From Cryobacterium sp. Y57 (GTDB lineage Bacteria; Actinomycetota; Actinomycetes; Actinomycetales; Microbacteriaceae): 64,000 nucleotides of DNA. A model generated the notes under the pieces. That model was not told the DNA's origin. It made no database searches and saw only the letters and a program-made list of their open reading frames with translations. Position 1 is the first letter of the stretch; every line of letters begins with the position of its first letter. Shown here piece by piece: positions 34,957 to 43,209 of this stretch. The position numbers were made by a program, and so were the translations under genes. The DNA lies in assembly GCF_002929505.1 (NCBI RefSeq), contig NZ_PJJL01000072.1, forward strand, positions 248,001 through 312,000, read 5' to 3'.

Positions 34957-37808
34957 GGGTGGGCCCCCGGCGTCTTCCCGTCGCCATATCGGACCCGGCC
35001 GCATTGCCACCGGCAGGCCTGCCCGGGCTGAATCCGGTGTGGTCGCGACTGACCGAGGTCACGGAGAGCGGCAGCGCTGGCGGCGTGACCCACGGCTGGC
35101 ACCTGCTCGATAACGGCCCAGAGCTTGACGCGCTCGGCGTGATTCCGGTCGGCACAATTCTGTGTGTGCACGGTAACCCCACCTGGTCCTACCTCTGGCG
35201 CGGTCTGCTGGCGTCGGCGACGGAGGCCGCGGCGTCGGGCGCGCCAGCCTGGCGCGTGATCGCCGTCGACCAGCTCGATATGGGCTTCTCGGCACGCACC
35301 GGGAGGTTTCGCCCGCTGGCTCGCCGGGTGCAGGACCTTGGCGACCTGACCGACGCGCTCGAACTGACCGGTCCGGTGATCACTTTCGGCCACGACTGGG
35401 GCGGAGTGGTGTCCCTCGGCTGGGCCGTCGACCACCCCGAGCTACTGGCCGGCGTCATGCTGCTGAACACTGCAGTGCACCAGCCGGCCGGCGATCCGAT
35501 TCCGGCGCCGCTGCGGCTCGCGCTCGGGCGCGGCATCCTCGGCCCGGCAACCGTTGCCACGCCCGCCTTCCTCGCCACGACGCTGGCCCTGGCGCATCCG
35601 CCGCTATCTGCCGCGGTGAAGCGCGGCTACCGCGCGCCGTACCGAACGAGCGCGCGCCGCGGCGGCATCGGCGGTTTCGTCGCCGATATCCCGGTTGCCC
35701 CCGAGCACGAGAGCCGGGCTGAACTCGACCGCATCGCCGAGGGCGTGCGCTTGCTCGCTTCGCCCACCCTGCTGCTGTGGGGACCGCGCGACCCGATCTT
35801 CAGTGACCGCTACCTCGACGATCTGGTCGAACGGATGCCACACGCCCGCGTGCACCGGTTCGAAGGCGCTGGCCACCTGCTCGCCGAAGATGCGGACTAC
35901 GCCGCCGCCGCGCTGCTCTGGCTGGGCGATGCTGTCGTGAGCGCTCCACTCGAGGGTTCGGTCTCGGGTTCGGGTTCGGCTTCGGCCTCGGTCTCGGTCT
36001 CGGTCTCGGTCGAGCCGAGCGAGACGCCCGTCTCGGGGGGCCTGGCTGCGTGGGCAGCAGCGGGGACGCATCCGCTGTGGCATTACCTCAACGAACTACA
36101 GGCGTCCGACGACACCGCCCTCGTCGACATGCAGCCGGCCCCTCGCGCCGTTAGCTGGCGACTGCTCTCGCTGCGCGTGCGGCAGATTGCCGCCGGACTC
36201 GTGCACATCGGCGTCAAACCCGGCGACCGGGTCTCGCTGCTCGTGCCGCCAAGCGCCGACCTCACCGCGGTGCTCTATGCCTGCGTGCGCATCGGCGCCG
36301 TCGTCGTCGTAGCGGATGCCGGCCTCGGCCTGGCCGGCCTCACCCGCGCCGTGCGCGGCGCCCGCCCCGACTTCGTCGTCGGGGCCGCTCCCGGCCTCCT
36401 GGCCGCCCGTGCGCTCGGGTGGCCGGGGCGTAAAATTTCGGTCGCAGGCTTTCCGGGCCCGATGGCCCGGCTGATCGGCGTCGAGCACACCCTCGCCGAA
36501 CTGATCAGCCTGGGCCAGGCTCGCCTCAGCGCCGGCGACGCGCTTCCGGCTGAACCCGCGCCGAGCGATGCGGCCGCCGTGCTGTTCACGTCCGGTTCGA
36601 CCGGCCCGGCCAAGGGAGTCGTCTACACGCACGGCCAGCTCTCGGCCGTGAGCCGCGCGCTCTTTCTGCAGTACGGCGTCGGTGTCGGCACCGGCCTTGT
36701 CGCCGGATTCGCCCCGTTCGCGCTGCTCGGACCGGCCCTCGGTGCCCGCTCGGTCACCCCCGACATGGATGTCACCGCGCCGAAGACCCTCACCGCATCC
36801 GCCGTCGCGTCCGCCGTCGCCGCGATCGACGCGACGGTCGTCTTTCTCTCGCCCGCGGCGCTCGTGAACGTCGTCGCGACCGCCGCTGCGCTCACGCCGG
36901 CCGATCATGCTGCCCTCGCCGGGGTGCAGCATTTTCTCTCGGCCGGTGCGCCGATCTCCGAGAGCCTGCTTGCCCAGGCCGCGGCGCTCATGCCGGAAGC
37001 GACCGCGCACACGCCGTACGGCATGACCGAGGGCCTGCTCATGGCCGACATCACGCTCGACGGTATTCGGGCTGCGGCGGCGAGTGTCGCACAATCGGAG
37101 GCGGTGCCGGCCGTCGCGCGCGACGGCGAGTCGGTCCCGGCGCCGCCGAACACGGCGAACCTGCCGGCGCTCGATACGGCGAACCCGGCCGGGGGAGTCT
37201 GTGTCGGCGGGTCGACTGCGACCACTCGCATCCGCATCAGCGCGCTCGACGCGAGTGGGGCATCCGTTGGTGACCTCTCGGAGGAACCCGACGTGACCGG
37301 CGAGATCGTGGTGTCGGCGCCGCACGTGAAGGACCATTACGACCGCCTCTGGCTCACCGAGCGCGGCTCGCGGCGTGGCGGAATACCGGGCGAACGTTGG
37401 CACCGCACCGGCGACGTCGGCCACCTTGACAGCGCAGGCCGCCTCTGGGTTGAGGGCCGCATGCCGCACGTCATCGTGACGGCCGACGGCGTGGTCACCC
37501 CGGTGGGTCCGGAGCAGCGGATCGAAACCCTGCTTGATGTTTCTCGTGCAGCGTTCGTCGGCGTCGGCCCTCTCGGCACCCAGCAGCAGGTCGCCGTGCT
37601 CGAAACCGTGCCGCCCGCCCGCCGCGCGCACCGGGCACCCGAGGCGCTCGCCGCTGCCGTGCGCTCGATGGTCGGCACACCGGTCGCCGCAGTGCTCGTG
37701 GTTCCGGGCCTGCCGACCGACATTCGACACAACTCCAAGATCGACCGCAGCCGATTGTCGCGCTGGGCCACTGGAATCCTCTCTGGCGGTCGCTGGGTCA
37801 AGCCATGA
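34953..37808 (+). CDS. OleBC fusion: beta-lactone decarboxylase plus beta-lactone synthetase
   Basis: A 951-residue fusion, the arrangement known for actinobacterial olefin clusters. Residues about 1-330 are an alpha/beta hydrolase like haloalkane dehalogenases, with oxyanion motif HGNPTW (73-78), nucleophile D148 in FGHDWGG, D280 and H308; OleB removes carbon dioxide from a beta-lactone to give the alkene. A Ser/Val linker occupies about 335-358. Residues 360-951 are an AMP-forming synthetase with LFTSGSTGPAKGVVYTHG (about 544-561), TPYGMTEG and RWHRTGDVGHLD; OleC makes the beta-lactone. GTG 34953 overlaps the oleA stop; the open frame upstream of it is not conserved. Confidence 0.9.
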   Translation: MRVGPRRLPVAISDPAALPPAGLPGLNPVWSRLTEVTESGSAGGVTHGWHLLDNGPELDALGVIPVGTILCVHGNPTWSYLWRGLLASATEAAASGAPAWRVIAVDQLDMGFSARTGRFRPLARRVQDLGDLTDALELTGPVITFGHDWGGVVSLGWAVDHPELLAGVMLLNTAVHQPAGDPIPAPLRLALGRGILGPATVATPAFLATTLALAHPPLSAAVKRGYRAPYRTSARRGGIGGFVADIPVAPEHESRAELDRIAEGVRLLASPTLLLWGPRDPIFSDRYLDDLVERMPHARVHRFEGAGHLLAEDADYAAAALLWLGDAVVSAPLEGSVSGSGSASASVSVSVSVEPSETPVSGGLAAWAAAGTHPLWHYLNELQASDDTALVDMQPAPRAVSWRLLSLRVRQIAAGLVHIGVKPGDRVSLLVPPSADLTAVLYACVRIGAVVVVADAGLGLAGLTRAVRGARPDFVVGAAPGLLAARALGWPGRKISVAGFPGPMARLIGVEHTLAELISLGQARLSAGDALPAEPAPSDAAAVLFTSGSTGPAKGVVYTHGQLSAVSRALFLQYGVGVGTGLVAGFAPFALLGPALGARSVTPDMDVTAPKTLTASAVASAVAAIDATVVFLSPAALVNVVATAAALTPADHAALAGVQHFLSAGAPISESLLAQAAALMPEATAHTPYGMTEGLLMADITLDGIRAAAASVAQSEAVPAVARDGESVPAPPNTANLPALDTANPAGGVCVGGSTATTRIRISALDASGASVGDLSEEPDVTGEIVVSAPHVKDHYDRLWLTERGSRRGGIPGERWHRTGDVGHLDSAGRLWVEGRMPHVIVTADGVVTPVGPEQRIETLLDVSRAAFVGVGPLGTQQQVAVLETVPPARRAHRAPEALAAAVRSMVGTPVAAVLVVPGLPTDIRHNSKIDRSRLSRWATGILSGGRWVKP
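35957..36012 (+). repeat. Hexanucleotide microsatellite in the oleBC linker
   Basis: Degenerate TCGGTC/TCGGGT/TCGGCT units, about nine copies, encode the Ser/Gly/Ala/Val linker between OleB and OleC. The period is a multiple of three, so copy-number change alters linker length without frameshift. Confidence 0.8.
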
Positions 37809-38794
37809 GAGTGCTCGTCACGGGTGCCAGCGGATTTCTCGGCCGGGCCGTAGCTGCCCGCATCAGCGCGGCCGGGCACGAGGTGCGCACCTTTCAACGC
37901 CGGCCATCCGGCGTGCCCGGCGTCGAAGATGTGCACGGCTCGATCACGACACCCGCCGACACCCCCTATGCCGGCCTCGCCTACGCCGTGAACGGTATGC
38001 AGGCGGTCGTGCACCTCGCGGCAAAGGTATCGCTCACCGGCAACCCGGCCGATTTCGAGGCGGTGAACGTCGGCGGAACGCGCACCGTCGTGCAGGCCGC
38101 AGCGGATGCCGGCGTCGTGCGTTTCGTCTACGTCTCCTCGCCGTCCGTTGCCCATGCCGGCCGTTCGATCATGGGTTCTGACGCCCTGCCGGCCGCGCCC
38201 GGGCAGGCTCGCGGCGACTATGCCCGCACCAAGGCGCGAGCCGAACTGCTCGCGCTCGCCGCCGATGCTCCCGAATTCAGCGTGGTCGCGGTGCGTCCGC
38301 ACTTGGTCTGGGGCCCCGGGGATACCCAGCTGATCGACCGGATCGTCGATCGTGCCCGTCATGGGCGGCTGCCGCTGCTCGGACACGGTGCGGCGCTCAT
38401 CGACACGACCTACGTCGACAATGCAGCCTCCGCGATCCACGCAGCGCTCGATGCCGCCGAGCGTGTGCACGGGCAGTCTTATGTGATCACCAATGGTGAA
38501 CCGCGCCCAATTGCGGAACTCCTGGCGGGAATCTGCGGCGCGGCCGACGTGCCCGCGCCAGCCTGGCGGGTGCCGGCATCCGCTGCCCGCGCCGCCGGCT
38601 CGCTCATCGAGGCTATCTGGCGCGCTCGCCCGGGAACGGATGAGCCGCCGATGACCCGGTTTCTGGCCGAGCAGCTTTCGACCGCGCACTGGTTCGACCA
38701 GCGTCGCACCCGCGCCGACCTGGCCTGGACGCCCGAGGTGTCGCTCGACGAGGGCTTCGCCCGCCTGGCCGCCCACTACCGCCCGGCCCCCTAG
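37805..38794 (+). CDS. oleD: OleD: 2-alkyl-3-ketoalkanoic acid reductase
   Basis: NADPH-dependent extended short-chain reductase converting the OleA product to a beta-hydroxyacid for OleC. The 329 residues start with VTGASGFLGRAV (nucleotide loop, residues 5-16) and have catalytic Y139-K143 (YARTK) and the 3-beta-HSD-like segment VRPHLVWGPGDTQLIDRIV. It overlaps oleBC by ATGA, so the three genes are one translationally coupled unit. A strong bidirectional hairpin follows. Confidence 0.9.
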   Translation: MRVLVTGASGFLGRAVAARISAAGHEVRTFQRRPSGVPGVEDVHGSITTPADTPYAGLAYAVNGMQAVVHLAAKVSLTGNPADFEAVNVGGTRTVVQAAADAGVVRFVYVSSPSVAHAGRSIMGSDALPAAPGQARGDYARTKARAELLALAADAPEFSVVAVRPHLVWGPGDTQLIDRIVDRARHGRLPLLGHGAALIDTTYVDNAASAIHAALDAAERVHGQSYVITNGEPRPIAELLAGICGAADVPAPAWRVPASAARAAGSLIEAIWRARPGTDEPPMTRFLAEQLSTAHWFDQRRTRADLAWTPEVSLDEGFARLAAHYRPAP

Positions 38795-38806
38795 CCTCCC
38801 GCCACC

Positions 38807-38847
38807 GCACCACTGCGGACGGGGCCCGGGCCCCGTCCGGTTGGTGC
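38807..38847. terminator. Bidirectional hairpin between oleD and the GntR gene
   Basis: The core CGGACGGGGCCC/GGGCCCCGTCCG (38816-38839) is a perfect 24-base palindrome, extended outward by GCACCA (38807-38812) and TGGTGC (38842-38847). It lies between convergent genes, 12 bases after oleD and 10 bases from the GntR stop, and should end transcription in both directions. Confidence 0.7.
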
Positions 38848-38857
38848 GTCCCGCGCG

Positions 38858-39220
38858 CTACAAGCGGATGCCGAGGGCCGCGCGCGCAAACGCGAGCGCT
38901 TCCTCGGGCTCCACGCCGAGCTGTCGCGCCTTGCCGGCGAATGTGGCGGCGGCAACCTGGACCTGTTGCTGGGCGGCATTTCCGCTCGCGGCGATGAAGG
39001 ATCCGTTCCGGCCCCGCGTCTCGATGACCTCGTCACGCTCGAGTTCACGGTACGCGCGAGCCACCATATTGGCGGCGAGCCCCAGATTTTCGGCAAGCCT
39101 GCGCACCGTTGTCACCTTGTCGCCGGGGGCCAGATCTCCCGAGCGCACCGCGGCGAACACCTGCACCCGTAACTGTTCGTAGGGCGGTGTCGCAGACAAC
39201 GGATCGACCAGCAGCATCAT
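38858..39220 (-). CDS. GntR-family regulator (YtrA-like), copy 1
   Basis: A 120-residue regulator consisting of a GntR winged helix (PPYEQLRVQVFAAVRSGDLAPGDKVTTVRRLAENLGLAANMVARAYRELERDEVIETRGRNGSF) and a short helical C-terminus typical of the YtrA group. It overlaps the membrane-protein gene upstream by ATGA, so the two are co-translated. YtrA regulators usually control a neighbouring transporter; here the only candidate is that membrane protein. It is clearly paralogous to the GntR gene at 40310-40687. Confidence 0.88.
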   Translation of the reverse strand: MMLLVDPLSATPPYEQLRVQVFAAVRSGDLAPGDKVTTVRRLAENLGLAANMVARAYRELERDEVIETRGRNGSFIAASGNAAQQQVQVAAATFAGKARQLGVEPEEALAFARAALGIRL

Positions 39221-40242
39221 GCGGAAGCCTGTGTTCGGTTGCCCGGATCGGGCCGATCGCCGGCCTGATCATCGGGCCGATCGCTACCACCACCACCGGC
39301 GGCGCGCGTGCGACGGTGGTCGAGTTCGATGGCCGTCTCGGGCCACAGCCTGCGCAGAAAGTGCGTCGTGCTGCGATTGCGCATGCTCGTCAGGCTCCAG
39401 CTGACCAGCACGACGAGGAGTACCGGGCCCATGATCGTGAACGAGCCGGCCAGAATCTCGTCGATCGAGCCGGGCGCCGGCAGGTTGATCGCCTCGCTCA
39501 AGGAGAGAAACAACACGTAGGAGCTCGTGGCGGCGATGATCCCGGGAATCTCGACGAGGCTGCGCAGGGTGGTGCTGCGAAAAGCATCACTCCAGGCAAG
39601 TTGGATGTACGTGTCGGCCGGTTGACCGCGGCCGAGCAGAGCATTCGCCGCCGCCCAGGTCACCAGGCTCGCAGCGGTTGCGAGCGCGAGCAGCAGCCCG
39701 GCCGGCCAGAGAATCGTGCGCACCGAGACGTCGTCGAACACCCGATCCGGGTTGATCGCAATGACCCCAAGCACGGCGATGTAGCTCAGGGTGGCGAGGC
39801 CCAACAGGACCAGTGAGAACGCGCGGTGCATCCGGGTGACGTAGTCGGTCAGCCAGGGAGAGGCGCTGCGCGCCAGTCGTGGCGCGTCAGCGACAGGGGC
39901 GAACGCCAAGCGGGAATCGTCACCGATGACCGCGACCGTCGATCCGACCGTCATCGCTACAACGATCAGAAACCCGTTCCCCAAGTTCTGATTGCCGTCC
40001 GTCACGACGAGCGCCGTGACGCTCAAAACGAGTCCGACCATCGACCCGACCACCCCTGCGCGTTCGCGGCGATGGATCCGGCCCGACAGCTCGGGAACGA
40101 TCTCAGGGACCAACGCGAGCCCGACCTTCCGGGAGTAAGCCTGCAGCATCCGCCTGCGTGGTTCGTCTCGTGCGCTATGAATCAAGCGGATGCCGAGACC
40201 CGCCAGTACCAGCGCCGCCAGGATCAGTACGACCGTGTCCAC
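39217..40242 (-). CDS. Integral membrane protein between two GntR genes
   Basis: A 341-residue protein with no family I can name. It has about seven hydrophobic segments: one at residues 2-20 (VDTVVLILAALVLAGLG), pairs near 65-105, 145-215 and 240-290, and a charged Arg/Asp/Gly-rich cytoplasmic tail from about 300. GTG 40242 follows AAGGGAGG by five bases. The segment RRMLQAYSRKVGLALVPEIVPEL between helices 1 and 2 is the longest soluble loop. No ATP-binding partner lies nearby. The position between two YtrA-like regulators suggests it is their regulated or sensing partner. Confidence 0.75.
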   Translation of the reverse strand: MDTVVLILAALVLAGLGIRLIHSARDEPRRRMLQAYSRKVGLALVPEIVPELSGRIHRRERAGVVGSMVGLVLSVTALVVTDGNQNLGNGFLIVVAMTVGSTVAVIGDDSRLAFAPVADAPRLARSASPWLTDYVTRMHRAFSLVLLGLATLSYIAVLGVIAINPDRVFDDVSVRTILWPAGLLLALATAASLVTWAAANALLGRGQPADTYIQLAWSDAFRSTTLRSLVEIPGIIAATSSYVLFLSLSEAINLPAPGSIDEILAGSFTIMGPVLLVVLVSWSLTSMRNRSTTHFLRRLWPETAIELDHRRTRAAGGGGSDRPDDQAGDRPDPGNRTQASA

Positions 40243-40309
40243 AAAACCTCCCTTTTGTGTCAATTCTGTACCAGGGTAACAATGCACATGCGCGACGCAA
40301 GGCCGCTGG

Positions 40310-40687
40310 TCAGGCGTCGGAACGGCGGTTCAGCGCATCGGTGACCAGGACGAGCGCCGCGGCCGGGCTCAGGCCGAGCTGCTCGATCCGTGCCGCGAAC
40401 GCGTCGGCAGCAGCCTGCGCGTGTCGCTCGGCCGAATCAACATTGGGGGCGACGAAAGATCCGAATCTGCCCCGCGTTTCAATCACACTGTCCCGCTCCA
40501 ACTCGCGATAGGCACGCGCGACGGTGTTCGTGGCCAGGCCGAGCTCGGCGGCCAGGGCGCGCACGGTGGGCAGGCGGGTATCGTGAGGCAGCTCGCCGGA
40601 GCGCACAGCAGCGACGACCTGGCTGCGCAACTGCTCGAATGGTGGCGTGCTCGATCGGGAATCGATGGCAATAAAGGATGTGGGCAT
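40310..40687 (-). CDS. GntR-family regulator (YtrA-like), copy 2
   Basis: A 125-residue regulator with the same architecture as the product of 38858-39220: TPPFEQLRSQVVAAVRSGELPHDTRLPTVRALAAELGLATNTVARAYRELERDSVIETRGRFGSF, then helical QLGLSPAAALVLVTDALNRR. GAGGGTCCC before the ATG is a ribosome site, so it is leadered. It starts the three-gene minus-strand unit and lies 67 bases before the membrane-protein start. The two copies share the ELERDxVIETRGRxGSF core. Confidence 0.88.
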   Translation of the reverse strand: MPTSFIAIDSRSSTPPFEQLRSQVVAAVRSGELPHDTRLPTVRALAAELGLATNTVARAYRELERDSVIETRGRFGSFVAPNVDSAERHAQAAADAFAARIEQLGLSPAAALVLVTDALNRRSDA

Positions 40688-40857
40688 GGGACCCTCCGTT
40701 CGACGTCATGAGCAATTTTGCCTCGCTACAACGAAAGCTGCAACAGCATACCAACGGTACGTTCTCCGCGATGTTTCGCAGAATCGGGTAACGAGTTGCT
40801 TCAGCTCCAGCGAAACAACCATCTCTGCGCTCTCGCGTGGCCGCGTAGGCTCGAGCC

Positions 40858-41625
40858 ATGACTTTTCCGGCCGACCTCCCCGCAGAATTGGCCGGGCTGC
40901 TGCCGACCCTGGTCGGTGTCGTGCTGCTTCTCGCGGTGGTTGTGACGGTGCTGCGGGCCTATCGCACGCAGCATCCGTTCGCCCCGGCACTCGCTTTGCT
41001 GCGCGGAACCCTGCAACTGGCCGCGATCAGCCTCATTCTCAGCGGCATCATCAACGATCCGCTCTGGGTTGGCGTCGGACTGCTCGTCATGTTCGCAGCG
41101 GCCGTCATGACCGTCACGCGGCGCATCGGCTTCAGCCGCCCACATCTGGTGCGCGTGGCCGCGGCGATGGCGCTCGGCGTGGGCGTCACGCTGACCATCG
41201 TGTTCACGACCGGGGCGATCGAGTTCTCGCCGCGCTACGTGCTCGCGATCGGCGGGATCATCATCGGCAACGCCATGTCGATCGCGACGCTCAGCGGGCG
41301 CCGCTTCTCGGAGGCGGTCGGCGATCACTGGGACGAGGTTGAGGGCTGGCTTGCACTCGGGGCCACGCCGCGGCAGTCCACCCGCGACCTGGCCAGGCGG
41401 GCGGTCTACTTCGCGATCATTCCGTCCACCGACCAGACCAAGACCACGGGGCTGGTGACGCTGCCGGGAGCGTTCGTCGGAGCGATCTTCGGGGGAGCCT
41501 CACCGCTCGAGGCTGGTCGGTTTCAGATCGTTGTGCTCGCCGGAATCCTCTGTGCCGGGTCGATCGCCGCGGTCACCCTGCTGCACCTGATCTCTCCGGT
41601 GCAGCACAAGCCGCTGCCCGGGTAA
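40858..41625 (+). CDS. FetB/UPF0014-type ABC transporter permease
   Basis: A 255-residue membrane protein with about seven helices and the UPF0014 signatures VLRAYRTQHPFAPALALLRGTLQLAAISLIL, IGGIIIGNAMSIATLSGRRF and STDQTKTTGLVTLPGAFVGAIFGGASP. In E. coli FetB works with ATPase FetA in iron homeostasis; no FetA gene is adjacent here. TAGGCT (40846-40851) lies six bases before ATG 40858, giving a leaderless single-gene transcript. Confidence 0.88.
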   Translation: MTFPADLPAELAGLLPTLVGVVLLLAVVVTVLRAYRTQHPFAPALALLRGTLQLAAISLILSGIINDPLWVGVGLLVMFAAAVMTVTRRIGFSRPHLVRVAAAMALGVGVTLTIVFTTGAIEFSPRYVLAIGGIIIGNAMSIATLSGRRFSEAVGDHWDEVEGWLALGATPRQSTRDLARRAVYFAIIPSTDQTKTTGLVTLPGAFVGAIFGGASPLEAGRFQIVVLAGILCAGSIAAVTLLHLISPVQHKPLPG

Positions 41626-41632
41626 CAGTCCG

Positions 41633-42070
41633 CTATTCGATTGAGCGATGGATCAGGCGGGAGAGCACGATCGCGCTGCGGGTGTGGTCGACGTTGGGGG
41701 CGAGGCGCACCTTTTCAAGGGCCGCCTCCAGGCCGGGAATGTCGCGGGCGCGAATGTGCACCATGGCGTCGGCGCTGCCGGTGACGGTTCCCGCATCGAC
41801 AACCTCGGGCACCCCCGAGAGAATACGCAGCAATTCGTCGGGAGCCACCGTGCCGCGGCAGAACAGCTCGACGTAGGCTTCCGTGCTCATACCGTCGACC
41901 GCCGGGTCGACCTGGATGGTGAAGCTGCGAATCACCTTGTCGGCCACCAGGCGGTCGACTCTGCGCTTCACAGCGGATGCCGACAGCCCCACCACCGAGC
42001 CGATGTCACCGTAGCCTGCCCGCGCGTTCTGGCGGAGCAGGTCGAGAATGCTGTGATCGAGGTTGTCCAT
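41633..42070 (-). CDS. Lrp/AsnC-family regulator
   Basis: A 145-residue feast/famine regulator: N-terminal helix-turn-helix LDHSILDLLRQNARAGYGDIGSVVGLSASAVKRRVDRL and a RAM effector domain from about residue 65. It diverges from ddaH-rocD, so arginine- or ornithine-responsive control of those genes is likely by position. TAGACT lies exactly six bases before its ATG on the minus strand. Confidence 0.9.
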   Translation of the reverse strand: MDNLDHSILDLLRQNARAGYGDIGSVVGLSASAVKRRVDRLVADKVIRSFTIQVDPAVDGMSTEAYVELFCRGTVAPDELLRILSGVPEVVDAGTVTGSADAMVHIRARDIPGLEAALEKVRLAPNVDHTRSAIVLSRLIHRSIE

Positions 42071-42294
42071 GGGGCGAGTCTAGGGGGCGGTAATACGTAA
42101 AATTGCGTCAATACCGTTCATCTCGAAGATTTCTTGCGCAGATCAGCGTGAAACGTCGAATCATGCTGTGTGAGACTAAGAGCGGCGTCCCGGAACGATC
42201 ACTGCTGTTCGTGCCGGGCTCACGTGAGCGACCTGGTCCGCCATTCACCCGATTTCCGAGGGTCGACAGGCCAGCGGATCCCCGAAGGAGCCTC

Positions 42295-43149
42295 ATGTCG
42301 ATCGACTCAGCCATCCCCGTCCTTGCCGAAGACCTGGCCGTTCCCGTGCGTATCGCTACTAAGCGCACCGTGCTGATGTGCAAGCCGCAGTTCTTCACCG
42401 TGGTGTACCGCATCAACCCCTGGATGGACCCGGCCGTGCCCACCGACACCTCGCTCGCCGTCGCCCAATGGCAGACCCTGTACGACACCTATGTCGGCCT
42501 CGGCTTCGACGTGCAGCTGATCGATCCGATCGACGGCCTGCCCGACATGGTCTACGCGGCCAACGGTGGCTTCGTGATCGACAATCAGGCCTATGGCGCT
42601 AAATTCACCCATGTCGAGCGCCAGCCCGAGGGCCCCGCCTACATGGACTGGTTCGGTGCCAACGGCTTCGACGTGCGCGTACCGGTCGAGACCAATGAGG
42701 GCGAGGGCGACTTTCTGCTGGTCGGCGACGTCATCCTGGCCGGCACCGGCTTTCGGAGCGACTCCAACAGCCACGTCGAGCTTTCGAACATCGCCGGGCG
42801 CCCGGTCGTCACCCTGCGCCTGATCAACCCGAGTTTCTACCACCTCGACACCGCCGTCGCCGTGCTCGACGACACCAATATCGCCTACCTGCCGAGCGCC
42901 TTCGACGCGCCGAGCCTCGCGATCCTGCAGGAGCGTTACCCGGACGCGGTCATCGTCACCGAAGAAGATGCCGCCATTTTGGGCCTCAATTCATATTCCG
43001 ACGGCTACAACGTCGTCATCGCGGCCCGTGCCAAGGATTTCGAACGCCAGCTGCGCGCCCGCGGCTACAACCCGATCGGCGTCGACCTGTCCGAGCTGCT
43101 GCTGGGCGGCGGGGGCGTCAAGTGCTGCACGCTCGAGCTGCGCCGATGA
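42295..43149 (+). CDS. ddaH: Dimethylarginine dimethylaminohydrolase / arginine-type amidinohydrolase
   Basis: A 284-residue guanidine-modifying enzyme of the amidinotransferase/hydrolase superfamily that converts methylated arginines (or a related guanidino compound) to citrulline plus amine. N-terminal VLMCKPQFFTVVYRINPWMDP, DMVYAANGGFVIDNQAYGAKF, catalytic histidine in NPSFYHLDTAVAVL and the cysteine pair C277-C278 (VKCCTLEL) near the C-terminus are visible. GAAGGAG at 42284-42290 fixes ATG 42295; the longer open frame is not used. Coupling with rocD supports arginine-derived catabolism. Confidence 0.9.
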   Translation: MSIDSAIPVLAEDLAVPVRIATKRTVLMCKPQFFTVVYRINPWMDPAVPTDTSLAVAQWQTLYDTYVGLGFDVQLIDPIDGLPDMVYAANGGFVIDNQAYGAKFTHVERQPEGPAYMDWFGANGFDVRVPVETNEGEGDFLLVGDVILAGTGFRSDSNSHVELSNIAGRPVVTLRLINPSFYHLDTAVAVLDDTNIAYLPSAFDAPSLAILQERYPDAVIVTEEDAAILGLNSYSDGYNVVIAARAKDFERQLRARGYNPIGVDLSELLLGGGGVKCCTLELRR

Positions 43150-43209
43150 CACTGCGCCCCCAACACCGCGCCTGTCAACACCGCGAACACTAATCTGAAG
43201 GAGCACGCT

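Noticed and set aside
35957-36012. CRISPR-like repeated sequence
   Set aside because: Six-base degenerate units without spacers, in frame inside the oleBC coding region; no cas genes in the window.
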